Shown here: positions 1 to 10,634 of the stretch, one piece after another
Numbering within the stretch: position 1 is the stretch's first letter
How the letters are laid out: each line of letters begins with the position of its first letter
Assembly: GCA_021401465.1 (NCBI GenBank)
Contig: JADDMT010000002.1
Coordinates: 310,001 to 374,000, forward strand
DNA from: Teratosphaeria epicoccoides
Taxonomy: Eukaryota > Ascomycota > Dothideomycetes > Mycosphaerellales > Teratosphaeriaceae
Direction of reading: 5' to 3'
DNA length: 64,000 bases
Program-made: the position numbers and the translations under genes
The notes under the pieces: generated by a model
What the model saw: only the letters and a program-made list of their open reading frames with translations
Databases searched by the model: none
What the model was told of the DNA's origin: nothing

Positions 1-927
1 GACGGGCTGTTGGAGGAGTTTGTATATGTTATGGATGATGCGTGGGCGAAGTGGCATCCGCCGGTGAATAAGGGGCATGAGGTCATGGCGTACTTGTCGT
101 ACATTATCGATCGGTACGAGGATTTGAGGGATGTGAATATTTTCATGCATTTTCATCGGGAGGCGTGGCATAACAACTTGTTGTTCCCGGAAAGTCCGTT
201 GATGGTGAGGCATTTGAGTCCCGAGAGGGTGACGAGGGAAGGGTATATGAATTTGAGGTGTCATTGGGACCCCGGGTGTCCGGCGTGGGTGCACCCGGGT
301 GCGACGACGAGGGATCCAGAAAAGCAGGAGGAGTGGATTGTCGCGGAGTCGTGGTCGGAATTGTTTCCTCTGGACCCTGTACCAACGGTTCTGGCGCAGC
401 CTTGTTGCGCGCAGTTTGCGGTCAGCAAGGAGAGGATTCTGGCGGTGCCCAAGCAGCGGTATGTCAGTATGCGGGATTGGGTGATACGGACACCGCTTTC
501 GGACAATATTTCTGGGAGGGTGTTTGAGTACGTGTGGCAGTATATTTTCACTGCGTCGCCGCTGCATTGTCCGAGCATGTCGGCGTGCTACTGCGATGGG
601 TATGGGTTTTGTTTTGGAGGGGCCAAGGAGTTCGATCATTGGTTTGAGTTGAACTATCAGCATGGAGAGTTTGTGGAGGAGTTGAGGGTGTGGCAGGAGG
701 CGGCGGATGCGATTGAGGCGGTTAAGGAGAGGCATAAGGGGAAGTTTGGGGGGGAGGAGGAGCTCACGATTCCGGAGCCGGGGAGGGGGAGGTGGTTAAA
801 GGAGGAGATTGGGAGGTTGTGGGCGGAGATGATGGAGTTGAGGGAGCAGGCGCAGGAGAGGGGAAGGAACCCCAGACAGAGAGCGGTTGAGAGTGGGAGG
901 GAGTGGCATGAGGGGGATGGATTTTGA
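1..927 (+). CDS. DUF3431-family protein, 5' end outside the window
   Basis: The reading frame is open from base 1 (first codons read D-G-L-L-E-E-F), so the start lies upstream. The visible 308 residues end at TGA. The text V-Y-V-M-D-D, then N-K-G-H-E-V-M-A-Y-L-S-Y-I-I-D, N-I-F-M-H-F-H and N-L-R-C is the pattern of the fungal DUF3431 family, whose biochemical role is unknown; many members sit near cell-surface or glycosylation genes. The C-terminal 90 residues are charged, Glu/Arg-rich and probably coiled or disordered. Intron status upstream cannot be judged. Family assignment is fairly sure; function is unknown. Confidence 0.85.
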   Translation, partial: DGLLEEFVYVMDDAWAKWHPPVNKGHEVMAYLSYIIDRYEDLRDVNIFMHFHREAWHNNLLFPESPLMVRHLSPERVTREGYMNLRCHWDPGCPAWVHPGATTRDPEKQEEWIVAESWSELFPLDPVPTVLAQPCCAQFAVSKERILAVPKQRYVSMRDWVIRTPLSDNISGRVFEYVWQYIFTASPLHCPSMSACYCDGYGFCFGGAKEFDHWFELNYQHGEFVEELRVWQEAADAIEAVKERHKGKFGGEEELTIPEPGRGRWLKEEIGRLWAEMMELREQAQERGRNPRQRAVESGREWHEGDGF

Positions 928-2044
928 GGCCGTGGAAGGGTTTTCGAAAGCATCGGCGACGGCTTTCTGGGATGAATGGTTATGAGCATCGACACAGTAC
1001 AGCAAGTGGCATAACAGGACTGGACAGAGGTCAATGTCTGTACAAACCAAGCACGGCTAAGATGACGATGTATAGGTATGATTGTGATGTACGGCTGGAA
1101 TGCCGGCTCAGTGCTGTCTCGATATGAAGTCACTTCCGACAAACCTCGCAACTTTTTGCTCGCAGGAAGACAAGCTTCTTCACACAGAGGTACAGCGTGG
1201 GTCCGCTGAGTCTGGACTAGGATCCTCCGCGCGATTCATGAATGAGACTGCCACAATGGTCGAGGTTGCAAGTATCAACGAGCAGGAGAAGCAGGAGTCT
1301 GAGCTCTTGGCATTTCCAGAGACATCTGTGCCAGGCTGTGAGCCGGACTATTTGCTGGAATGACCTTAACTCGATCTGATGGATTGCTACCGAGTCAGCT
1401 TGTGAAGCATGAGTGGAACGATAAAGGTAGGATCTCGACCGCTGGACAGGACTAGCCGAGGAATACCGGGTTGCAGAGTCTTGATTGACGTGGCGAAGGC
1501 AAAAAATGGTATGGCGTTATCGCACGCTCCTCGACAGGGAGTCGGACCTGATTGTAATTGAGTAAGATATGCAGTCTTGAATTGGTCCATGGCATCGGAA
1601 TCATCCTCATAGGTACTGCTAGACAGGAGAGTCATGCCAGGGCACCTCGCTGTGTCAGTACGCACCAAAAGATCTTCTCGTCTCAACAAGGACATGAGAA
1701 AGGAGCTGGGTCGTTGCCCTGTAGACCGATTTCGGCGTGCTTTGCGTTAGGTCGTTTGCTACATCTTGTAGTGGACTGTGTGTTGAGAGTCTTGGCCAGC
1801 TCATCGACCATGGCATCTGCTGAGCCCAGATCCGCAAAAGTTTGGCGAGAGGATGTTGCTGAAATGATCTCGGCGCTGGGGTCGGCAGTTCGTCGGCAAC
1901 TGTAATAAAAAAACTATATATTTTGTTTTGTTAAGCCGTTTACACCAATACCCAACACCATCCCCAGGCACTGATTGCCTGGGAAGATCCCCGATGTGAG
2001 TCGAGAACTGTGCAGTTCGTTCGGGATGTGCCCTCGCTAAATTT
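928..2044. other. Intergenic stretch without a recognisable gene
   Basis: Only short, mutually overlapping reading frames occur here and none shows splice-linked continuity or a family motif. It separates the DUF3431 gene from the tRNA-Asp-like gene. An AT-rich patch lies at about 1905-1935, some 110 bases upstream of the tRNA. Confidence 0.5.
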
Positions 2045-2190
2045 GCCTCCAGGGTCTAGTGGCTATGATTTCCGCTTGTCATCACCAGATTGCAATGCGC
2101 GGGAGACCAGGGTATGTGCCTGTCTTCTACCTCACTCAACACTTGCGATCACTGTTAACAATTGCTTAGGTTCGATTCCCTGTCGAGGAG
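2045..2190 (+). tRNA. tRNA-Asp(GTC) gene with a 37/38 intron and a second insertion in the T arm (possibly a pseudogene)
   Basis: A tRNA fold can be built by hand. Acceptor 5' half is 2045-2051, D arm starts at 2054, anticodon stem 2071-2075 pairs with 2099-2103, and the loop carries anticodon GTC at 2078-2080. A 16-nt insert (2082-2097) sits after position 37, the canonical tRNA intron site. T-stem bases C-A-G-G end at 2111; the remaining T arm, G-TTCGATT-CCCTG, resumes at 2170. Between them (2112-2169) lie 58 nt that start GTATGTG, contain GTTAAC 8-13 nt before the end, and finish TTAG. Removing both inserts leaves exactly 72 nt. The acceptor stem pairs at 5 of 7 positions (mismatches at 1-72 and 6-67), so decay is possible. 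Anticodon and T loop identify Asp; whether the gene is functional is open. Confidence 0.7.
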
Positions 2191-3451
2191 TATTCCCTCT
2201 TGACCAAAGTCAAGTGATCAGCGTTGTTTTTGCTTGGGATTGGTGGGATTGGTGAGATTGGTAGTGGTGCCGATTCTTTTGGGAAGGGCGAGCTGGAGAT
2301 TAGTGCGGCGTGGATAATGGTGTGGTCTGAAGCTTGAGGCGGGGTTGGCGAGCTACAGGGCAAAGACAGTGGGTACCTCCCTGGTGGTGGTACTGCCTCA
2401 TTCGTAAACAATCTCTACATGTGCTCAAACTGTGGTCAAGACAGGGACCTTCGCAGAGTTTCTAGACAAATATAGCAAGGGCAAGTTGAAAGGCGTGGCG
2501 ATTGGTAGGAGGTAGTGGCCAAGCGTTCGAGCAAAGCCACGAAGTTTTTCTTTGAGTCTTGCTCGGATCGTGGCTGCCGGCTTTCAATGCCTTCATGACT
2601 AGCGAGGCGAGACGAGACTGAGTCACGGTGATCAAACGCGGCTAGACGCGAGCTATAATCAGAGAGACTGCGGGCCAGACGGTACGCGAGACGAACGTTG
2701 CGTGATGGCATCCGCCAGAATCTCATTGCCCTTGGACCATCACTGATCAGACACGGGACGAGCAGTCCAGATGCTGACCAAGACCAAAGGGTACAAGGGT
2801 ATGCAGGATCGCTTGCCGACTCTTCTGTCGATGCCCAGACTGGATGGCACAATTTGAGACGAAGATGTACAGGATTTATTTGCGCGGGCTGCGGGCTATT
2901 GGCTCGGGCGATGCATTGCGTGAATTCCATTCATTAATCAAAAGGAAAGAAAGTGCATCAATAATGTAAGAGTGCGACGCCGACTTCCGCTCTCGAGGCT
3001 TCCGGCGGTCAAACGCGGGGCGCGTCCACAGGAACGCTCGTATGACAGACAGGTAATCATGAACGTGGCGGGCACGGAGGCTTTCTTGCTTGATTGATCA
3101 AGAAGACCTGCAGCTTCCAAGCTTCGCGCAGTCGCTTCTCGAACAGCAGCGTTGGAGTTGTATCTTTTTCAGGGTGCGTGTGCGTGTAGCACCGAGACCA
3201 CGCGATCCGCCGACGACCCGCTTCGATTATGATGAACGCGAGTACGGTAGTCTGATGATCCATCACCTGCAAACCTGCCCTCGCATGCTTGCAACCGTCT
3301 TTCACGCCGACGTCCATCGCAGGCATCTTGCCAGGGTCGCTGTGTCTCATATCTACCTTGACGCAATCACACTCCGCCCTCCTTGGATGCTGCACACTTC
3401 AACACCTCGACGTTCGACCACCTTCCTGCCTTCACGCCGGCTCTCACCACC
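2191..3451. other. Intergenic region upstream of the CAF-1 subunit B gene
   Basis: Nothing recognisable as a gene. Short frames on both strands overlap one another and lack motifs. The last few hundred bases are pyrimidine-rich (for example around 3360-3450) and probably hold the promoter and 5' UTR of the gene that starts at 3452. Confidence 0.5.
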
Positions 3452-5826
3452 ATGAAAGCCGCACCGCTTCTCGTGGCTTGGCACGAGGAGAATGCCCCGA
3501 TCTACTCGGCACACTTCGAGCCTAGTGGCAAAGGCAGATTAGCAACTGCTGGCGGTGATCATCAAGTGCGGGTATGTGCAGCTAGCAATTCGATTCATGC
3601 CATTCAGCTAATCGATGCCAGATATGGAGCATCGAAGCAACCGGCGACGAACGCAAGGTCACATACCTCTCGACACTCAAGAAACACACTCAGGCAGTCA
3701 ACGTGGTGAGGTGGTGTCCACGTGGAGAGCTCCTGGCAACGGCCGGTGATGATGGCAATGTGCTGCTTTGGATCCCATCAGACAATCCGGCTCTGCAATC
3801 GTCGCTGGACAACGATGGAGCAGATGATGTTGAGCATTGGCGAGTCAAGACGATGTGCAGGTCAAACACAGGAGCGGAGATATACGACCTCGCTTGGTCC
3901 CCAGACGGCACGTACTTCATTACAGGCAGCATGGACAACATTGCTCGGATATACAATGTGACCACCGGTCAGCGTAAGCAGGTCGAATGTACAGGCAGAT
4001 ACTAATATTGAGCAGGCCAGACAGTACGCCAGATCGCTGAGCACAACCACTACGTGCAAGGCGTGGCCTGGGATCCGCTCAACGAGTACGTGGCTACGCA
4101 GTCTTCAGATCGGTCTGTGCACATCTACACTCTGAGGACCAAAGACGGCCAGTTCTCACTGGCACAACACAACAAGATCACAAAGATGGATCTACCAACT
4201 CGACGAGTGTCCTCCAGTAGCCCGGCACCTCCAGAGCTCGGGAGCCATCGTGCTGCATTCCTCCAGGATTCATTGACCGAGGCAATTGGATCACCGAAGC
4301 CATCAGCACCAGGAACACCACAATCTTTGGCCCTGCCGATGAACCCACCACCCAACACCCACAGCCGAAAGTCCTCTTTCGGATCACAGGTCGGTGCCAA
4401 CATCAGACGTTCGGTCTCGCCAAGCCCATCAATGCCATTGCCTGCTGTCATGCCTTCAGCGTCGCCAAGTCTCTCAGGTGCTCTAGGGTTCGGAGTCAGA
4501 AATGCCAACATCTATGCCAATGAGACCTTTACGTCCTTCTTCCGCCGGCTCACATTCGCTCCTGATGGCAGTCTGCTGTTCACACCTGCCGGCCAATTCA
4601 AGAAATCACATCCGCCAGCCGCCGATGGGTCCAAGACGACCGACGACATCGCAAATACTGTATACATTTACACAAGAGCTGGTCTCAATAAGCCACCAGT
4701 CGCTTATCTGCCAGGCCACAAGAAGCCTTCCATAGCCGTCAAGTGTTCGCCTGTCTACTATAATATAAGATCTGCCAACACTGAGACCAGGGAGATCACC
4801 ATTGACACCAGAACAGAAGAGGACATTCCGGCCCTACCGGAGCCTGTCATGCCTTCGAAACCTTTGACGTCGAACTCGACAATGGACCCGCCACCTCTGA
4901 CTAGTGCCCCGTCGCCATCTCCCAGTGCTGCAAACATGGCGTCGCCGCGAGTCTCTGTGGACAACGAGCCAACGTCTACACCAGCGCCGCCAAATGCAGG
5001 GCCGGCACCTGCCTTTGGCTTGCCGTACCGAATCATATATGCAGTTGCGACTCAGGATGCCGTCCATGTGTACGACACGCAGCAGCACCGACCACTTTGC
5101 GTGGTCAGCAACTTGCACTACGCTACCTTCACCGACCTCACCTGGTCAAGTGACGGTCAGACATTACTAATGACCTCTTCCGATGGATTCTGTTCAGCCT
5201 TGGCATTTTCGCCTGGTGAACTGGGGACGGTGTACACACAGCCGGTGCCCTCGGTTGCCAGACATACGCCTACACCGATCTCTATCGGCAGAGCAAATTC
5301 GGCAGCATCAACGCCGGTGGCGACGCCTACCACCAGCTCTGCGCCAGTGATGGCAGCTGCCTCAGCAGCAATGCAACGACAGCCGTCGTCGCAGACGAAC
5401 ACGCCAGCAATAGCGAATCCATCACCTTCACCGTTCACATCAGCTGCCAGACCAGCATCTCCAGCTCGAAGTATGTCGGCATCCAGCATAGCGACCGAAG
5501 CTAGCTTTGCGCGTGTGCCGGACCAGAACGCACCGCCAGCAATGAACTACCCAACACCGAGCATGAGCACTTTACCATCAGTCGCAGCCGCAGGTTCAAG
5601 TATGCCATTATTCACGCCACCACAGACACCAGGACATTCAGTCAGTAGTTCCACTATCAGCGCAGCCAATGTTGCAGCCGGCGTCAAGCGGCCCAGCGAA
5701 GGTCCTGAGGCGTTGGTGGATGAGGGACGGGAGAAGAAGCGGAGGATAGCACCTACGCTGGTATCGGAAAATGATACGCCTGGTTCCGGGCTCCCTCCGA
5801 CGTCCGGACATGGTGAAGGTAGATAA
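3452..5826 (+). CDS. CAC2: Chromatin assembly factor 1 subunit B (p60/Cac2-like WD40 protein)
   Basis: Three exons, 3452-3571, 3622-3973 and 4016-5826, joined by GTATGT...CAG and GTAAGC...GCAG introns (the second with a CTAAT-type branch site), give 760 residues. The N-terminus holds WD40 blades: H-E-x-x-A-P-I-Y-S near residue 15, H-T-Q-A-V-N-V-V-R-W, then the spliced segment R-Q-I-A-E-H-N-H-Y-V-Q-G-V-A-W-D-P, which is diagnostic of CAF-1 p60. A further blade sits near T-F-T-D-L-T-W-S-S-D. Between and after the blades are long Ser/Pro/Ala-rich stretches typical of fungal orthologues, and the tail has a basic R-E-K-K-R-R-I. CAF-1 deposits H3-H4 on newly replicated DNA with PCNA; this is the WD40 subunit. 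The start is the first ATG before the conserved N-terminus. Confidence 0.93.
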
Positions 5827-6608
5827 GTGGGCATTTTGTGTTTTGTGTCGTGGGTCGATCGTATACATTTAGCACGGCGTTGGATGGCGAATTTTGGGGT
5901 TTGTGGAAGAAGCTGGGTAGATCAGCTGCGACGACAGTGTTCCACCGTATATCCAAAAATAGTGTCATATATAAGAAACAGAAACAGAACTTGGATGTAT
6001 GTTCGGTGTGCCCGACATGTTAGCAAAGCTGAGGAGATATTGCGAGCATGGAAGAGGCGTGCGCATCCTCCCAGGACCAGCAAGGTGCATATGAAGCGTC
6101 GTCAATCTGCAGAAAGTCTGCACCGGCAAGAGAATCTCAACATTCATGAGTCTGGTGTACATTAGTTGCACGGCGCCACCTCTCTCACACGATTGTTGCC
6201 CTTGTCTCGACTCGCAGTCATGCCTGACATCGCAAACACCATTGAGACCTGCCAACAATCACATGGCTGCGTGCGCGATTCATCGGCGCTGGTAAGGCAA
6301 GGGTGAAGGGCAGGTAGTCTGTCGTCTCGTCGCGTGTGTGGTTGAAAGGAACCATTGTGGAAGGAAAGGTTCAGCTCCGACGTCACTGTTTGAGGAGCTA
6401 TACCCGGTGATCCGCGGGAGCGAGAGGTTATATGTACACACCTCCAAGTCGCCAAATTCAGCGAGGCTTGAACCGAGCTCCGACAGACTCGGGAACACAC
6501 GACTCCCTCATTTACTGAACCAAAAAAAAAAAAAAAAAGAAAACAAAAGACAACCCCAACCACCCTCCTCCACCTCCCACAAAACACCCACCGCCAGCAG
6601 CAGCAATC
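5827..6608. other. Intergenic region with an A17 tract
   Basis: No gene seen. An uninterrupted run of 17 A at 6522-6538, followed by A/C-rich sequence, lies about 70-90 bases before the cupin start codon. It is probably a nucleosome-depleting promoter element or part of the 5' UTR. Confidence 0.5.
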
Positions 6609-7267
6609 ATGCCAGACTCCCCTCACCCCGTCACCGTCGCCCCATCCTCCGCCCTCCAGACCTCGGGCGGCCAGACCGAAGGCATGATCCGCCAGAACGC
6701 CCTCGTGAACCTCACGCCCCAGATCTGTGCGTCCCGCATGATCGCGAAACCGCATACCGCGTCCGCGGTCCATCACCACGACGACGAGGACACGGTGGTG
6801 TTTGCGTTCAGCGGCGTCGGCGCCGTGGTGAGTGAGGGCGGGAAGGTGCGGCAGGAGTTGCGGCCGGGAGATTTTTGTTGGATTCCGGCTTGGAAGGAGC
6901 ATCAGGAGGTTAATGGTGAGTGGTATTTTTTTTTCTTGTTTCTTTTTCTGTATTTTGATACCTGCTATTTTTTTCCTTTTTCCTTTTTTTCTCCCCTTTT
7001 TGGGGGGGGGGTTCCGCCTAACACGGAAGTGGGCTTGCGTTGGAGGTGTAGGGGTGAGTGGGATGCGATGCTGACGGTTTTGGGGAACGAGCAGATGGCG
7101 ATGAGGATGTGGTTTGGGCGATTGTGAGAAGTGGAGGGGAGCCTAAGGTGGTATGTGAATTTCTTTTTTTTTTCTTTTTTTTTTGGGCTGGTGGTGATGG
7201 TCTGAGAAGAGATTTGCTAATGAGTGGTGTGCAGGTCAATTTGCCGGGAGGATGGGGCACGAGTTAG
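6609..7267 (+). CDS. Small single-domain cupin protein
   Basis: Exons 6609-6915, 7095-7150 and 7235-7267 give 131 residues. The joints are GTGAGT...GCAG and GTATGT...GCAG, and the spliced text N-D-G-D-E-D-V-V-W-A-I-V-R-S-G-G-E-P runs into V-N-L-P-G-G-W-G, a usual cupin ending. Cupin motif 1 is visible as H-H-H-D-D-E-D-T-V-V-F-A-F-S-G (about residues 56-70), and P-G-D-F-C-W-I-P-A-W-K-E-H-Q forms motif 2, so a metal-binding beta-barrel is likely; the substrate is unknown. Intron 1 (179 nt) and intron 2 (84 nt) are packed with T runs and a G9 run, unlike the other introns here. Family resemblance is good; the exact third exon is slightly less certain. Confidence 0.8.
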
Positions 7268-7494
7268 AAGGTTTTGGTAGGAGTACGAGACTCGGCTCGA
7301 ATGTTGTCTGTGATACTACCACGTCTGCGTCCTCTTTCGGAGCTCGAATAATTGCATATGTAGGCTCCTTGCAACGCTTGGGAAGAGCATGTTGTGGATC
7401 TGAACCCGAAAATGCGACGATCATTCGTGCTAAATCTGGAGTCGGTTGTATGCTGTATAAACAGGGCTGTGACTGTCGAATGTGACGTGGCGAA

Positions 7495-8630
7495 GAGGCG
7501 TTTCTACCGGGGGATACAGAGACTTACAAGCCATACAGGGGTCTCGCCACCGCTCGGTCGGACCAGCCGGGGCGAGCGCGTGTTCGTGGCTTGTTGGCAT
7601 CCTTCACTACCACTGGTCTGAATGGGACGCACGACCCCCTTCGCAATCTAAGTCGCGGGCCCGAGTCCGGCAGGTTCGTACGAGACGGTGGAGCCGGGCG
7701 AGGCTCGAGGATGGCGAGGGCCGATGGCGAGGGAGATTGCTGGATCACTCGCCCAGGCGCTCTACTGCCTGCATCGGGGTCGGAGTGGGGTTGGAGGTGA
7801 GTCTCCCCGCGGGATTTTTCGACGGCCCTTCCTGATGTCGTTACTCGACCGTACACTACGTCTTGCTGAAGCTGGAGCCATTGGATGGCACTACACAGGA
7901 GCAGATATATGAGCGGTTTGGCGCACCCGGCACTGAAACGCTTCTCACTGCATTTCAACAATTCACATTCGAGCGAGTGTGCGCTTCGGCTATAATGTCA
8001 AAGCTGTCAGAGTCCCATCCCAGCAATATCTAACGACAGACATCTTCCTCGCCGATCTCAGATCCAGCTTTCCTTCCAAGGTCCAGCGAATCCCCAAAGC
8101 CCGAGGACATCGGTGTGCCGTTCGTGTACAGGGCGCCTGAAACCGCCTTCGACTCAAAATACGACCAGTCTTCGCATGCATGGGCACTCGGATGCAAGCT
8201 CTTCGAGACTCCAACCGGGACGCAGATGTTTCCGCGTTTCATGGGCACCAAGGACGAGATCATTCGGCAGTGAATGCAGACGAAAGGCAAGCTGCCTGAA
8301 GCTTGGCGGAGCCTCTGGGAGGCGCGAGCGCTGTACTTTGACGGGAATGGAGGACCCTTGGTGGGTCTGGATGGTGAGGCGGTTGGTAATGAGTAATTAT
8401 TTGCGTGAGATGATCGCAATTATTGCGAGGGGGATGGAGAGCGAGAGAGAGACAAGGAGCGCGACGCCGAGCACAATCGTCCGCAGTTGACGTATGAGGG
8501 GCCTGGGACGAAGGTGCCGTAAGAAGATGCGTCTATGTTTGAAGACCTGTTTGGCAAGATTCTGGAGTGGGATCCTGAGAGACGGGCAGATTTCCAGCAC
8601 CCGTGGATGTCCTTGTCGTCACATGATTAG
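7495..8630 (+). pseudogene. Decayed protein kinase (SRPK/CMGC-like) pseudogene
   Basis: Kinase-like text is scattered over all three frames of the plus strand. Pieces in order: L-A-S-F-T-T-T-G-L-N-G-T-H-D near 7593; E-I-A-G-S-L-A-Q-A-L-Y-C-L-H near 7727; E-Q-I-Y-E-R-F-G-A-P-G-T-E near 7900; P-F-V-Y-R-A-P-E-T-A-F-D (the APE motif) near 8118; W-A-L-G-C-K-L-F-E (subdomain IX) and F-M-G-T-K-D-E-I-I-R-Q near 8180-8270, followed by an in-frame TGA at 8271. The last block, S-M-F-E-D-L-F-G-K-I-L-E-W-D-P-E-R-R, precedes a final TAG at 8628. At least four stops and several frameshifts separate the blocks and the catalytic HRD and DFG motifs cannot be found. This is an old, non-functional copy. Confidence 0.75.
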
Positions 8631-8673
8631 CTAGGATGCTGTGCAGCCCGTCCAACATCTGCTATTACCAGAA

Positions 8674-10634
8674 TCACTTGTGCAGATAGAACGCCAGATC
8701 AGCATCCGGATCATACTCCATCTTCGTCCGCCCGTTTCCCATAAACCTGCACCCCACGTCAGCGACATCTCTCCATCCCCCCAACGACCCACCAGCTCCA
8801 ACTCACCGAAACCGATTCTTACTCCTATACCGAATCTCAAAGTCCTAAACCCACCCATTAGCCCTTTTCTCACTCCCCAACCCCCACCTCAAACCAAACC
8901 ACCAACTCACCTCCGCCCTCACCCTCTCCACCATCTCCCGAAACCCAATCACACTCCCCGCCCAAACCGCCGTGACCTTCCCATCCACCTTCCCCCCCTT
9001 ATACCAACTCCGACACCCACCACTCCACACCAACGTCTGCATCACCTCATCGCTATACGCATCCAACTCCTCCACCACCTCCGCCTTGACATCGACAAAC
9101 GCAATATCCTCCCACGCCATCTTCTGCAGCCACTGGCAGATATACCCGGCGGTCCAGCCGAGGCTCGCGGAGAAGGAGCCGTGGCCGACGGGCGCGTTGG
9201 GGCCGGAGAACATGAAGAAGTTGGGGAAGCCGGGCGCGCAGAGCGAGAGGTAGGCCACGGGTTCGTCTTTCCAGGCCTCGGCGAGTGTGAGGCCGTGCCG
9301 GCCGACGAGGGGCCAGGGGGGGCGGTGCGAGACGTCGAAGCCGGTGGCGCAGATGATCGCGTCGAATTCCCTCAAAGCTCCGTCCGCCGTCCTGATCCCT
9401 GTGCGCTCGACCTTGTCGATCGGACTCGTCACCAGTTCCACATCGTCCCTCAGAAACGCCTCCAAGTACCCCGGCCCTGGCGTCACCCTCCGACACCCGA
9501 CCTCGTATGCCGGGATCAGTTTCCTCGCCAGCTCCTCATTGCCGCCTAAGTTCTTCTTCATACCGTCCACAGTCGCCTGCAAAGGTGGTGGGTCAGAGGA
9601 CCGTCGAAATTGTCTCAAGCGCCCTGGATACGTACCTTCCTCGCCTCCGTCTGCGCAGACGAACCCTTCACAAACATCTCAAACGCCTTATTGCTCCCCG
9701 CCTGGATCCTCTTCCGGTATTTTTTCAGCTCATGCGGGTCATCATGGAAGCGCCGCTTCTCTTCCTCCGTGTAACGGTACTGAGTCTGGCCGCCTATGAT
9801 TGCGGAACCGAGGCCGGGAGTAATGTATGTAGGATTTCTAATAAAATTGGTAACATGCGCAGCGCCCTCGACAATCTGCGGCACGATCTGTATCGCAGAA
9901 GACCCGTTTCCAATGACAGCGACACGCTTGCCCGTCCAATCGAAATCTTTAGACCACGACGCGGAGTGACACAGCGTCCCTTTAAACTCCCGCAGCCCAG
10001 GGAGCTCAGGCCAATGCCACCTGGACAGAAACCCCGTCGCGCTCACCAAAACATCCGCCCTATCCTCCCGCCGCCCTTCCTTCTCCTCAACCTCAACCCT
10101 CCACTGGGCCCTTTCTGCCTCCCACTCCGCCCCCACAACCCGACAACCCACCTTCACATCCCTGTCCAATCCCCACTTCGCCACCGTCCTCCTGAAATAC
10201 CCCAAAATCTCCTCGCCCCCCGCATAGTAATTGCTCCATTCCGGATTCGGCTCAAACGGAAACGTATAAATATGCGCCGGGACATCGCACGCCACACCGG
10301 GGTAGGTATTCACCACCCACGTCCCCCCCATCTCATCATTCGCTTCGTAAATACAAAGGTCGACGGGTTCCGGGTGTGAGTAGTAGATTTGGTACGCCAA
10401 GTTCATGGCGGAGATCCCGGCGCCGATGCAGACGACGCGGAGGCGGCGCGTGGGTGTACGCATGGGCTTTTTGTAGAGCGGGATCCAGGATGCGGGGAGA
10501 GGTTTGTTGTACCGGGTTGGGGGGTCTGGCGTTGGGCCATTGGCTTCATCTGGATCGCCACTCAATGTGACTGTTGGATCTTGGGCCAAGAGATCTTCTG
10601 CTGAGGTGTCAGCAGTCATGCAAGCTCCAGCCAT
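8674..10634 (-). CDS. FAD-dependent Baeyer-Villiger-type monooxygenase
   Basis: Four exons on the minus strand: 10634-9636, 9576-8911, 8844-8807 and 8746-8674. They give 591 residues with all phases consistent. The FAD-binding G-A-G-I-S-A lies at residues 71-76 and the NADPH-binding G-N-G-S-S-A at about 242-247. Between them the Baeyer-Villiger fingerprint reads F-K-G-T-L-C-H-S-A-S-W (217-227), with Ser instead of the usual final Pro/Asp. I-I-C-A-T-G-F-D is the conserved motif late in exon 2. Family members insert one oxygen next to a ketone or hydroxylate; many serve secondary metabolism, but no biosynthetic core gene is visible nearby. ATG at 10634 was chosen; another in-frame ATG at 10619 is possible. 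The upstream codon at 10682 is TTG and was not used. Confidence 0.9.

Noticed and set aside
1100..1363. An 87-codon plus-strand frame between the DUF3431 gene and the tRNA
   Set aside because: Short, motif-free and not connected to other exons.
8641..9549. A 302-codon plus-strand frame
   Set aside because: Pro/His-rich shadow of the flavin monooxygenase exons on the other strand, running through its introns.
8674..10634. Monooxygenase considered as part of a biosynthetic gene cluster
   Set aside because: No polyketide, peptide or terpene synthase core gene is visible within the window around it; the neighbours are a chromatin factor, a cupin and a methyltransferase.
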